From Entrophospora sp. SA101 (Eukaryota; Glomeromycota; Glomeromycetes; Entrophosporales; Entrophosporaceae): 64,000 bases of DNA. Shown here piece by piece: positions 11,303-23,860 of this stretch (its first letter is position 1; every line of letters starts with the position of its first letter). The notes under the pieces are model-generated. The model did no database searches and was not told where the DNA came from. It saw only the letters and a list, made by a program, of their open reading frames with translations. The position numbers and the translations under genes are program-made. The DNA lies in contig CAUDNR010000380.1 of NCBI GenBank assembly GCA_958430865.1, forward strand, positions 1 through 64,000, in the 5' to 3' direction.

Positions 11303-14300
11303 ATGGCAACCAGGTGATTATTATATACAAATTAAATAATACTAATTGTAATTAATTAATCGAATTACACTTATTTCTCTCCTCTTCTTATCCTCTCCTT
11401 CCACCATTTTACTCCCTTGTAATCTAAAAACTAAAAGATTAGATCGTCTGGTTTTACTATTAGATACTGGATCAACACCTGCCATTCGGTCAACTGCTGC
11501 TCAACAATTAGGTGAAATTCAAAAACAACACCCCAGTGAATTACATAATCTTTTGTCAAGGGTAAGTGTAATTAAATAATAATCCATATTCAAAAATAAA
11601 TATTTATTTAAAATCAACTGTTAATCGACTTTTTTATATAAAGGTTATTGTTCATTTAAGTAGTAAAGAATGGGATACACGTCTTGCAGCCGGTCAAGCA
11701 ATTGAAGCAATTGCTAAAAATGTTCCGCATTGGAATCCAATTGAAAGTATGATGATTCGTTTTATGTTTATTTATTTGTTTTTTAAGAGATCTTTTCGCA
11801 AATAATACAAATAATAATAATATTTTTTTATTTGATTTGGTTTAGGCGAAAATGATGATAATAATAATAAATCACAACCATTAAATGATAACAAATATTC
11901 ATTTGATAATTTTGATATTTCGAATGTGATACAAAATGGTAAAACTTTATTAGGCTCTGCAGGAAAGGTATTTTTAAATCAATTAAATTTTTTCATATTT
12001 ATATATATACATACATATATATTGATTGTGTGGATAATGATTGTATTAGGAATATGATCTCGATTTAAGTGATTTGGATCCTGCACAACGTTTAGCATTC
12101 CAACATAAAAATCTTAAAGAAAGATTAGGTTTGGGTGGTGAATTCATGGATGGTAAGTTATTGTTAATCATGATCATTATCAAGATTACGATAATTGTCG
12201 CGGTAAAGTTAATTAAGTGATTCTTCATATAAAAATATAAAGTCGATATATTTGATGATATTGATATAAGTGGAGAAATCAACAACCCATCATCATCATC
12301 ATCAAAAACAAAACAATCAACATCACAAAAAATTGAATTAAACATTCATTTACAACAGCAGCAGCAACAAGCGCAACCAATTACGTTACCGGATGAAATG
12401 TCTGGCTTAAGTGCCAGGGAAAGAAATAAATTAAAAAGGAAAGCAAAAAATGATGCAAAAGCAAAAACAAAAGACAAGTATGTACTGGTTAATATATATT
12501 GATAAGATATTGTCAAAGATATTAGAATTAAAATTAGTTATTTTACATTATTAGATTGCGTGTTGTAGAAGTTGTTGGACGAAAAAACAATAATTTCTCA
12601 TCATCGTCACCATCAAAAAATAAACCTTCTGCAATAAAAGTAGAGGGTAATGATTGGTTATAATATATAAATATTTAGTTATACAATAATTACATCAATA
12701 GATATTAATTAATTATTAATAAATATTTTACAGATTCAATAAAATCCGATAGCCAATTTGATTTTACACCACAACCTTGTTCTGGTAAAATTGTAGTCGA
12801 ATCTAAAAAAGATCCTTCTATGTATAATTATGATGATCAATTAAATGAATGGCCATTTGAAAAAGTCTGTGAATCATTAAGCCTGGCTTTATTTGAGTAT
12901 GTCTTTACTATGTTTTGATATTATATTTATATATATGTGTGTGTGTGTGTGAATGTGCATATAAACTTTCGAATTTTTTTTTTTGAAAAAGTCCATGTTG
13001 GGAAGTTAGACATGGTGCTGGAATTGGATTAAGGGAGATTCTTAAAGTTCATGGAAATGGTGCAGGCCGTATAGGTAAATTGTCACACAATATATATAAA
13101 TTTTTCAATTTTTTTCAAAAATTTAACTGATGGAAAAACGCATATTAATAAAATTACATAGCGGGATTAACCCAACAAGAAAATGAAATACGTCATAACA
13201 AATGGTTAGATGATGTAGCAATCAGATTATTATGTGTTTTTGCTCTTGATAGGTTTGGTGATTTTGTTTCAGATCAGGTAATATTAATGATATTATTCTT
13301 AATAAGATGATGATGAAATAAAATGAAAGGAAATGAAGCATTAACATTTTCTTCCCTTCCCTCCTTCAAAAAAAAAAATCGAAAGGTCGTTGCACCTGTA
13401 CGTGAAACTTGTTCACAAACACTGGGAGCGCTTATTCAATACATGACTTCTCAAAGTGTAGAAAATGTATACAAAATATTAATGAGAATGATATATCAAA
13501 GGGATTTTATTGGTGACAAGCTTTCAATATGGGAAGTGCGTCATGCTGGAATGTTGGGATTAAAATACGCTGTAGCTGTTAGAAGAGATTTGGTTGAAAT
13601 GATGTTAGAGGGTGCTGTTGATGCTGTAGTCTTGGGGTATTTATTTATAATGAATTTTATTATATATATATTCGTTGAGCTTTAAATTTTCTTTCTAATG
13701 AGATGATAAATAATTTATATAGCCTCAAGGATAGTGATGATGATGTTAGAGCTGTTGCTGCATCTATTTTGGTCCCTATAGCCGATTATTTTGTTACTAA
13801 TTCTTCAAATAAAATACCGGAACTTGTAAATGTATTATGGGATTGTTTAAAAGATCTGAAAGATGACTTGACTGCATCAACAGCAAGTGTAATGGATTTA
13901 TTAGGTAAATATCTTTTGATTCGTCTTAGAGTATGATTAATCATGTTATTCATTAATTAACAATAATTATTTGTGTTAATTAATTATTTAGCAAAATTAT
14001 TTTCATTTCCTGTTGTATTGGATTACATGAAAATAGCATCTACTTCAAATATAAAGTAATATTTCATTATCACAATAATAATTGTTTTAAAAGAAAAGAA
14101 AATTTATTTTTTTGTTTGTTTTTTTAGTCACTCTTTATCAACCTTAATTCCACGACTGTATCCATTCTTTCGTCACACAATTACTTCAGTGCGTTCTGCA
14201 GTTCTAAATACTCTTTTGACATTTTTGAGTATGGATGAGGCAGAAGAATGGGTTGATAATCGTGTCATGAGACTTGTATTCCAAAATATGATAGTCGAAG

Positions 14301-17300
14301 AAAAAAAGGTTTGCTGGCTTTTATATATATATATTAATTACAAAAAAATAATTATAATCTAAATTATATTTTTTATTTTGAAAGGATATTCTTGATTTAT
14401 CGCTTGAAGTTTGGTCGAAAATATTATCTCATACAACAAAATCAAGTCAAGAAAACAAAATAATTCAACTAACCTCTCAACATATAGCAACATGGTTTGG
14501 AATTGTTATGACACCGTTGGGCACTCCAATAGATAATAGATTATTTTTTATAACTGAAGGAGCAATACCTATGGAAATAACTCCTGCCACTACTACAGCA
14601 TCTACGTCATCGTCATCATCATCAAATTCAAGATTCCGTGGTCAAAATCGATCCCAAAACACTAATGGTAATAATTCAGATTCGATCGGATATAATATTG
14701 ACGCTGGAATGTTACAACAAGATTTTGCTCTTGTTAGTGTAGATACTGTGCTAAGAGGCAGAGTTATTGCATCTAAAGGTTTAGGAATGTTAATGAGTCG
14801 ATGGCCACTAGAGGTGATTTATTAATTTGTTTTAAATTAAAAAAAGATTTTTAAAGGTTAAAAAAATTAACAGTTTTATTATTATGATTATTATTATTAT
14901 TATTAGTATTTGGATACATCATTTAAAGATAAAATTGTATCACGTCTCTCATCCTCGTGTGCTTCAAATAAACAACTATCTGCTATCGTAGTCGAAGAAT
15001 GGGCAAGATCATTAATAGAAAATCACGGAAACAATACCCTCGATCTAGTCAACACATCACCATTTGCATCCAACATATCCACTTTTATGATATCCATACT
15101 TGAGTCTGACGCTCCAACTTTCTATTCCGAACTTACTACAATTTTACGTAGAATACGCGGCGAATGTCAAGCATTGCTTAATACATTTGTTACAGTTGGA
15201 AAAGTCAATTCTTCAAATATACCCGCTTTACCTACCTGTGTTCTTGGTGAAATAGTAGTAGCCTCCCAACCAGAAAATTCAACTCCTTTATTTAATATTC
15301 AAATGGCTACAGAAATTGCCACTACTACTTATGATAATTTGTCACTTCAAATACTCGACAGGAATCATAGATCTCCTCAGGCCCAACAACAACAGGAAGA
15401 ATGTCAAACTCAACTGCAAGATCGGCATAGACGTGTTTTGAATTCCATAAGTTCCTACGAGTCTACAAAACTAAAAAATGATACAATTGTTTATGCAGCA
15501 ATTGCTAGTGCTGTCGTGGCTTTACAAGCCCTACCACCTAAACTAAATCCTATTATCAGATCAATTATGAATTCAATAAAAAAGGAAGAAAACATCGAAC
15601 TACAACAAAGATCAGCAGCTACATTGGCTAATCTTGTCTTCCTTTGTTCATCGAATCAAAGTGGTACTAGAATTAATCCAAACGATAAGATTGTAAAGAA
15701 CCTTTGTACATTCCTTTGTTCCGACACTACTGTAACACCCGAATTTCAACAAAATAATAATAAAAGGGAAGGCATACTTTCTTTGCAAAAAGCAAAAGAG
15801 TCTGATAAAAACACCACATCATCAACGTCGTCATCTAATGGAGATTTTAATTTAACTGATGATGATAAAATTAAATCGCAGAAATTGATAAGACGTGGCG
15901 CTGAAACTGCATTGAAAGAATTTGCTTCACAGTTTGGGTCAAAGTTATTTGAAATAGTACCAAAATTATGGCATTGCATGCATAATAGTTTAAATAGCGT
16001 ATTAAATAATGGTATGTAGCTTTCTTTTTTTTTTTAAAAAAAAAAGAATAATGAGAATTTATTAACTAATATATTTTGATGACATTGTAATATAGATGAT
16101 GATGAAACAATTGATGCAATGATTTCACAAAATGTTGGAAAAGATATAATCGATTCTCTTCAATTAATTCAATCATTAGTCCCAGCAATTAATGAATCGT
16201 TACATAATAAGGTGCATATACAAAATTATAAAATTCTGTAATCATATTTATATTATAATTAATTAATTTAGATCAAATTACCAATATCGTTTGTTTAAAA
16301 AATTAATAAATTGTTATATCTAGATAACGGAATTACTTCCTTTTATTATTAAAACTGCCAAATGTCAATATCAAGTAATACGTTCAATGGCAGCGAGATG
16401 TTTTGCTTCAATTGCAAATGTAATTACAATGCCATGTATGAAGTTAATAATTGATCAAGTAATGCCTTTATTAGGAGATTCTAAAAATTTGATTCATAGA
16501 CAAGGAGCCGTTGAACTTGTTTATCGTATGTTTTACTATCTATTTTAATTATTATATAGTATCATTATAATATTTTTAATATTTTTAAAAATATATACAA
16601 TAGATGTTGTTCAAACTATGGATGCAAAAATACTTCCTTATGTTATTTTTTTGATTGTTCCAATATTGGGTAGAATGAGTGACGCTGATGAAAATATTCG
16701 TCTTGTGAGTACCAATACTTTTGCAATGTTGATCAAATTAGTACCATTAGAAGTAAGTAGAAATTTTATAAAATAATAATGCTGCACAAGTACATAATTT
16801 TATATTTAAATGAATTTTATTTTTTCCACTATCCAAAATTATTAATAATAAAGGCCGGTATACCTGACCCCCCAGGATTATCTAAAGAATTTTTACAATA
16901 TCGTGAGCATGAACGTAAATTTCTTGGACAGCTTCTTGATAGCAGTAAATTGGATCCTTATGAAATTCCGGTAAAAATAAAAGCAGAATTAAGGAAATAT
17001 CAACAAGAAGGTGTCAATTGGTTGGCTTTCCTAAACAGATATCAATTACATGGTATATTATGTGATGGTATGCATATTATTAATAAATCAATCATTTTTT
17101 TGATCGTTTAAAAACCAATACTAATTATTTAATAAATAAATTTATTAGATATGGGATTAGGAAAAACTTTACAATCTATTTGTATATTGGCTAGTGATCA
17201 CTATGCCCGTCTTCAAAAACATAACGCCACAGAATCTTTAGATTGTCCTTCATTGGTAGTTTGTCCTCCAACATTAACAGGTCATTGGTATCACGAGATC

Positions 17301-19332
17301 ATAAATTACACTGATGATTTGAAACCATTAACTTACACTGGTAACCCTAAAGATCGCGAAAGGTACAGCGAGCAATATGTAATAGATTAATAAATCTCAT
17401 AATAATAATGAATAAGTATCTTACTGATTAATAATCTCTCTCCTTTTTTTAATGATTAGATTAAGACCAAAAATCTTTTGTCACGATGTAGTGATCATGT
17501 CCTATGATATTTTGCGTAATGATCTTGATGAATTATCACAAATAGATTGGAATTATTGTATTTTAGATGAAGGACATGTGATCAAAAATGGAAAGACAAA
17601 AATAACTAAAGCAGTTAAAACCATAAAAGCAAATCATCGATTAATTTTATCTGGTACTCCAATTCAGGTTTGGGGTTTTATTCAAAAATTACATGTGTGT
17701 ATATTGTTGAGGAAATAAGTTAATATATTTATTTTTTTTATTTTTTATTTTTTAAAAAAGAATAATGTATTAGAATTATGGTCACTTTTTGATTTTTTGA
17801 TGCCAGGTTTTTTGGGAACTGAAAAACAATTTAATGATAGATTTGGTAAACCTATTTTATCAAGTAGAGATAGCAAAAGCTCATCGAAAGAGCAAGAAGC
17901 CGGTGCTCTTGCATTAGAAGCTCTACACAAACAAGTATTGCCATTTTTATTACGTCGTCTTAAAGAAGATGTATTGAATGATCTACCACCCAAGATCATT
18001 CAAGATTATTATTGTGAACTCAGCGATCTACAGGTTCGTATTTGTTATCACACATCCAGGAAATCTTTCAAAAAATAATTCTTTTTTTTAACTAAATTTT
18101 TACTAAATTCAAATGTTTCATCCCTCTTTTGCAATTTCTGATTAGAAACAACTTTACGAAGAATTTGCTAAATCACAAACAAAAGGTCCTACGGATACGA
18201 ACATGGAAGATGCTAATGAAGAAGGCGGCGGTGTAAAGAAGACTACCCATATATTTCAAGCTTTGCAATACCTTCGTAAATTGTGTAATCATCCTTTATT
18301 GGTTATGAATGAAAAACATCCTCAATACAATAAAGTTATGGATCGTTTGAAAAATACTCGATCATCCTTACGTGATTTAGAAAACGCGCCCAAGCTTCTT
18401 GCGTTAAAGTATTTAAATTTATTTATTGAACTTTTTTTTAATAAAAAAATTTTTTAAAATTAATACTATCATCTATTTTTTTATTTTTTTAATTTAATAA
18501 TAATAATTAGACAACTTTTGCTTGATTGCGGTATTGGAGTTAATAATGATACCGAAGAGAATACACTCGGAGCTGGTGCAGTTAGCCAACATCGTGCATT
18601 AATATTTTGTCAATTGAAAACTATGTTAGATATTATTGAAAATGATCTTTTCAAACCGTTAATGCCATCAGTAACATTCATGCGGCTTGATGGTTCCATT
18701 GATACTAACAAACGCCATGCGATCGTACAACAATTCAACAAAGATCCGTCAATTGACGTATTGTTGTTAACTACACACGTAGGTGGACTTGGTCTTAATC
18801 TTACAGGTGCAGATACTGTTATCTTTGTTGAACATGATTGGAATCCAATGAAAGATTTACAAGCTATGGATCGTGCACATCGTATTGGACAAAAGAAAGT
18901 AGTGAATGTTTATCGTTTAATTACAAAAGGAACATTAGAAGAAAAGATCATGGGGTATGAATTTGATTTTATTTTATACGGTTATAATTATGCATACTTA
19001 TGACTTTATTATATTTTATTTATAGATTACAAAAGTTCAAATTAAATATCGCAAATTCTGTTGTAAACCAACAAAACTCTGGTTTACAAAGCATGGACAC
19101 TGATCAAATACTTGATTTATTTAATGTAACATTAGATAATCGAAAAGGTGGTTCTAGTGGTGGCGATGGTGGTAGCAGCAGTAGTGATATAGTTTCAAAG
19201 CATAAAAAATTGTCCACAAAGAACATTTTAGAAGGGTTAGACAATTTATGGGACGATTCTCAATATGAAGATCTTAATTTGGATAATTTCATAGAATCAC
19301 TTGGTTCAAAAAAAAAATCAAATAAAAAATAA
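11303..19332 (+). CDS. MOT1: MOT1/BTAF1: TBP-removing Snf2-family ATPase
   Basis: Nuclear Swi2/Snf2 ATPase that strips TATA-binding protein from DNA. 26 hand-derived exons sum to 5754 nt, 1917 aa (yeast Mot1 ~1870, human BTAF1 ~1850). Exons: 11303-11313, 11438-11561, 11644-11746, 11846-11967, 12050-12152, 12243-12477, 12555-12646, 12734-12896, 12992-13074, 13162-13277, 13386-13636, 13723-13904, 13992-14055, 14128-14308, 14385-14813, 14907-16011, 16096-16211, 16324-16525, 16604-16752, 16854-17067, 17149-17362, 17460-17667, 17761-18033, 18146-18408, 18511-18954, 19026-19332. Exon 1 is only 11 nt. The N-terminal HEAT region includes WEVRHGAG and KLSIWEVRHAG. The ATPase has DMGLGKTLQ (Walker A), LDEGHVIKN (DEGH box, typical of MOT1), SGTPIQNNVLELWSLFDFL and HRIGQKKVVNVYRL. 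This is the only complete copy; a truncated one lies at 32518. Confidence 0.95.
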
Positions 19333-19477
19333 TAATAGCAATAATTTTATATGATTTAGTTCTTTAGCAAATAATGTAAAAGATTAGCTAGATATATTTA
19401 ATTACATTAATAAATAATAATATTATAAAAATTAGAATTTATATATATATATTTATATAATATTTACATATATCTCT

Positions 19478-21546
19478 CTATTCTATGACAGTTTCAACAA
19501 TATTATTTTGTTGTTGTTGCTGATGATGTTGTTGCTGTTGCTGCTGTTGCTGCTGTTGCTGATGTTGTTGTTGTTGTTGTTGCTGCTGCTGCTGCTGCTG
19601 CTGACGTTTATCAATAGCAGAGACCAAAAATTGAGAACGAAATGTTAAAAGTTTTGTTCGCTCAATAATTTGTTGATAAATAGATGTATGATTTTGATTC
19701 ATGATAACGGTATTCTTTTTTACAAGAATAAAAATTTGTTAATTATTATTTATATTATTAATCCCAATATCGATTTTTAACAAATAACACATTTATAATT
19801 AAATTAATTCTTCTTCACCTCTTTAAAATCCATTTTTGCATCAACTCGTGTATCTCTAATTAAATTTACGATCCATTTTTCACCTTCGTCTTGATTTAAA
19901 TTAAGTGTTTTTGTTAAACCGCTGAATTATTATTATCATCATCGTAAATTGTAATTTAATAAAAAAATTATTGTTTAAATAAGTAAATTCTTTCCACATA
20001 AAAAAAAAAAAAATTATTTATAATAACTTACGCAAAATCAATCTTTAAATGTATTCTACAATATGTTTCAGAGATAAGGTAACGAGCATTTTCTATAAAC
20101 TCCATTTTTGTTGCCACCAAAAAAAAATCATTTGAAAGTACCTCTTCACATTCCTTTAATTTATGTTGAGCACCTTCAAAATCAAAATTTACGTAAAGGC
20201 TCTCAATGAACTCAGTAATAGGATCTTTATATTCATAACTTTCTTGCTGAATAATCTTGACCAAATCTTTTAAATTATTTTTTCGACGTTTATTAGTAAC
20301 TACAGCTGTCGTTAAATATCGGAGAATCCACGGACATGAAGTCTGAATAGTGTTGATGTAAGACGGATTAAAGAATAAATCTATGATATTATCACGACCT
20401 TTAGGATGATTAAAAAATACAAATATTGACCAATGAATAAACCAAGTTCTTTGCTGTAATTGATGAAGAGGTGATGTAAAAAACTATATGAACAAATAAT
20501 AGGGATTGTGTTGAATTTAATTTAATTGAATTAGAAATTTAATTAGATCAACAACTCATTAAAATCGTTAAAATTATGGTTTTATTATTATTACTATTAT
20601 TACCTTTTGGTCAAATGTCTCTCTTAATTGTTGAACGTCTTCTAAAGCAGAATCCCAATTTAAATCCAAAATGTCGGAAGCAAGCTTTCCCCATAATGCA
20701 GAGAGATTGAGTTCATTGTTTGTTGACTATATGCATAGATATTAGTCCAAGGTCATTTTAATTAATTAAATATTACATGTATAAATTCTTAATTTAAATT
20801 GAAGAAAAGCGCCACAAACCAACACTCGAAAATGATACAGCATATCGGAAGCACCACCATAATTGCCACAATTATATTGAAATTGACCAAACTGATACAA
20901 AGTATTAACCATTTCATCTGTAAGCTAACAAAATTAACATCAATACATAAATTATACAAGTCAGTTAATGACAATAATAGAATCAAAGCTGTGTTTCTTT
21001 ATTACCTCATAATTATCTTTAAGAAAGGTTAGATTTTGTGATATGTCTTGACGAAGAGCCTCAATTACTTCTGGGTTTTCTATTATATCCAATACCTTTT
21101 GTGCCTCTATTTGAAGATTTACAAGTGTTTGAAGAACACCTTCTCTTTTTATAGAAAATTCTTTAAAAATAAATGAATAAAACAAAAGTATTTATCGTTA
21201 TTGTGTTTGATCTAACAGTATTTTATGTTGATTATTTATTGTGACAATAATTAAGTTAATTGTTTACCCTCAGGAGCTGATTCTACTTGATGGATTTCCA
21301 TATAAAGTCCTGAGGTAAAATCAACCATATTGGTCTTAGCCAAGAGTTCATATTTAGCTTTTAATAAATCTTCTCTAGGATAAATCTGAAAAAAAGGCTT
21401 TCCCATGAGTAATTGTCAACAATAATTTGATTTTTTTAAAAACGATAATAAAAAACCTCATTCATAGACAAAAATTCTAATAATGGAAAGACAAGGTGTC
21501 TATCCAAATAAGGAATCATTCGAGGTATAAGATCGTAAGAAGCCAT
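19478..21546 (-). CDS. EIF3E: Translation initiation factor eIF3 subunit e (INT6), copy 1
   Basis: PCI-domain subunit of eIF3, cytoplasmic, acting in 40S/mRNA recruitment. Exons on the minus strand: 21457-21546, 21268-21385, 21006-21160, 20820-20924, 20604-20726, 20032-20483, 19819-19921, 19478-19714; 1383 nt, 460 aa (human 445). The start [20 protein letters not shown] and blocks such as [54 protein letters not shown] and [18 protein letters not shown] align well with the animal INT6 proteins I know. The last exon carries a polyglutamine/His tail after residue ~420 (CAG/CAA repeats at about 19508-19602), where animal proteins have a short acidic, aromatic tail. It converges on MOT1 (145 bp between stops) and diverges from NDUFS2 with 105 bp between start codons. 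Confidence 0.93.
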
Positions 21547-21651
21547 TAAAAGAAAAATTTTTTTTAAAAATTTTTTTTTCTATTTCGTTAATGATCAACA
21601 TTCAAACAAAAATTTTGCAGACCCAAAGCTTTTTTATTAATCATAACGAAA
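21547..21651. promoter_or_regulatory. Shared divergent promoter between eIF3e and NDUFS2, copy 1
   Basis: Only 105 bp separate the start codon of eIF3e (minus) from that of NDUFS2 (plus), so both 5' leaders and core promoters must lie here or overlap the neighbouring gene. The sequence has poly-T/poly-A blocks (about 21553-21580), the kind of nucleosome-disfavouring tract common in compact bidirectional fungal promoters. Inference from spacing; no specific factor site is claimed. Confidence 0.6.
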
Positions 21652-23460
21652 ATGTTTTTCCTCAGAAACACTTCAAAATTTTGTAGATCCAGCCAGCTTT
21701 TACTCCCTAGAATCGCGAAACCTTATATATTTAAACAAAACTCGTTATTATCAAATAATAAGTTATTATTAAAAGCTATAACTACAGAAACTAAAGGACA
21801 TGATTCATACTCTGTCAGAGCTACTCACTTGGTCACAGATGATTTACCAAAATTATCAATCGAAGAAGGCCTTGAAAGTAAAGCCATTCTTCGATATTTA
21901 TTTAATATATGACTATTTCTATCGATTATATTAATGATTTTTTTCACAAATTAAATTAATTACACATGTAGAAACAATATCGGGAGAATTCCAAGAATTG
22001 TTAAGTAAGCATGAATAATTTCATCTGGTATGGTTGTATATTTTCATTTTCTTTAACAATACTTAACGAAAAAATAATCAGCTACCAAAGATCCACAAGA
22101 ATCTTCAAAGAGTACATACACAATAAATTTTGGACCGCAACATCCAGCTGCTCATGGAGTTCTTCGATTGATTTTGGAATTAGATGGTGAAGTGATAAAA
22201 AGAGCAGATCCGCATATTGGTCTTTTACATAGAGGAACAGAAAAACTTATAGAATATAAAACTTATTTACAGGCACTCCCATATTTTGATCGTTTAGATT
22301 ATGTTTCAATGATGACAAATGAGCAATGTTATTCATTAGCAGTTGAGAAATTGTTGAATATTGAAATTCCCGAACGTGCAAAATTTATTCGTACATTGTT
22401 TGGAGAAATTACAAGAGTATTAAATCATATTATGGCAACAATGTCTCACGCACTTGGTGATTATAAAAGCAACAAAAAATTTATTTTTATTTTTTTTTTT
22501 ATAAAAAAATATATTTATTAAATTTAATTATAGATATCGGTGCATTGACACCTTTCTTATGGATGTTTGAGGAAAGAGAAAAGGTTACAATAAATATTTT
22601 TATTTTATTTTATTTGCAGTGATTAGTGCCTTTTACATTCGATATATTTTATATATATATATATACACACATATACACATAAAAAAGACTAATAGAATTT
22701 ATAATTTTTAGTTAATGGAATATTATGAACGTGTATCGGGAGCTCGAATGCACGCAGCATATGTACGACCAGGCGGAGTGTCTCAGGATATGCCATTAGG
22801 CTTGATGGAAGATATATATCAATGGGCAACACAATTCGGTGCTCGCGTAGATGAAGTTGAAGAGGTTTTATCAGCAAATCGTATATGGAAAAATAGGACT
22901 ATGGATGTTGGTTTAGTTACTGCACAGCAAGCACTGGATTATAGTTTTTCTGGTGTGATGTTACGTGGCTCAGGTATCAATTGGGACATACGTAAAGTTC
23001 AACCATATGACGCATATGATAAAGTTGAATTTGATGTCCCAGTTGGTACAAAAGGTGACTGTTACGATCGTTTTCTTTGTCGTGTCGAAGAAATGCGACA
23101 AAGTCTAAGGATTATTCATCAATGTTTGAACAAAATGCCAACCGGAGCTGTTAAAACCGATGATTGGAAAATAGTTCCTCCTAATAGATCGTCCATGAAA
23201 GAGTCTATGGAGGCATTAATTCATCATTTCAAGTTATTTTCTGAAGGTTTTACTGTTCCACCCGGAGAAACTTATACTGCAATTGAAGCACCCAAAGGTA
23301 TATCGCTGTTTAACTATTCCATTCATTGCCAACTGACTATTAAATTACTAAATATTCTTTGTTTATACAATAATTTTCCATCTATAATATGTGGTACCTA
23401 GGGGAATTTGGTGTTTATTTAGTTTCAGATGGTAATTAAATAATTAAATCTTTTAATATT

Positions 23461-23492
<32 letters not shown>

Positions 23493-23860
23493 TTTTAAAC
23501 CAGTTATTTATAAAATATACTCGCTGATTTAAATTTTTACAAAAGGCACCAATCGTCCATATAGGTGTAAAATACGCGCACCAGGTTTTGCACATTTAGC
23601 TGGTTCAAACTTCATGAGTACTGATCATTTTATTGCTGACATGGTAGCAAGTATGTTAATTATATTTAAATTTTATCCGTCTTTTAATTACTATGGTGAA
23701 GTTGATACTTATGAATTTTAATTATATATGTAGTTATCGGTACTATGGATGTAGTCTTTGGTGAAATTGGTAAGTTGAAACAAAGTCTTATTTTCTCCCC
23801 AATTATAAAAGTTTATCATTAATTATTAAAATGATTTATTATTGTTGTTTAGATCGATAA
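21652..23860 (+). CDS. NDUFS2: Mitochondrial complex I 49-kDa subunit (NDUFS2), copy 1
   Basis: Nuclear-encoded core subunit of NADH:ubiquinone oxidoreductase that helps form the quinone pocket. Exons: 21652-21877, 21972-22004, 22082-22456, 22534-22583, 22712-23297, 23402-23431, 23546-23650, 23734-23769, 23853-23860; 1449 nt, 482 aa. The N-terminus [20 protein letters not shown], rich in Arg/Ser and hydrophobic residues, looks like a mitochondrial targeting peptide. Conserved blocks: [72 protein letters not shown] and the terminal EIDR. The last exon is only 8 nt and supplies the final Asp/Arg and stop. The retained motifs leave no doubt about the family. Confidence 0.95.

Noticed and set aside
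19478..19702. Independent 74-aa polyQ protein
   Set aside because: It is the last exon of eIF3e: the [16 protein letters not shown] block matches the INT6 C-terminus and splices in phase to the preceding exon.
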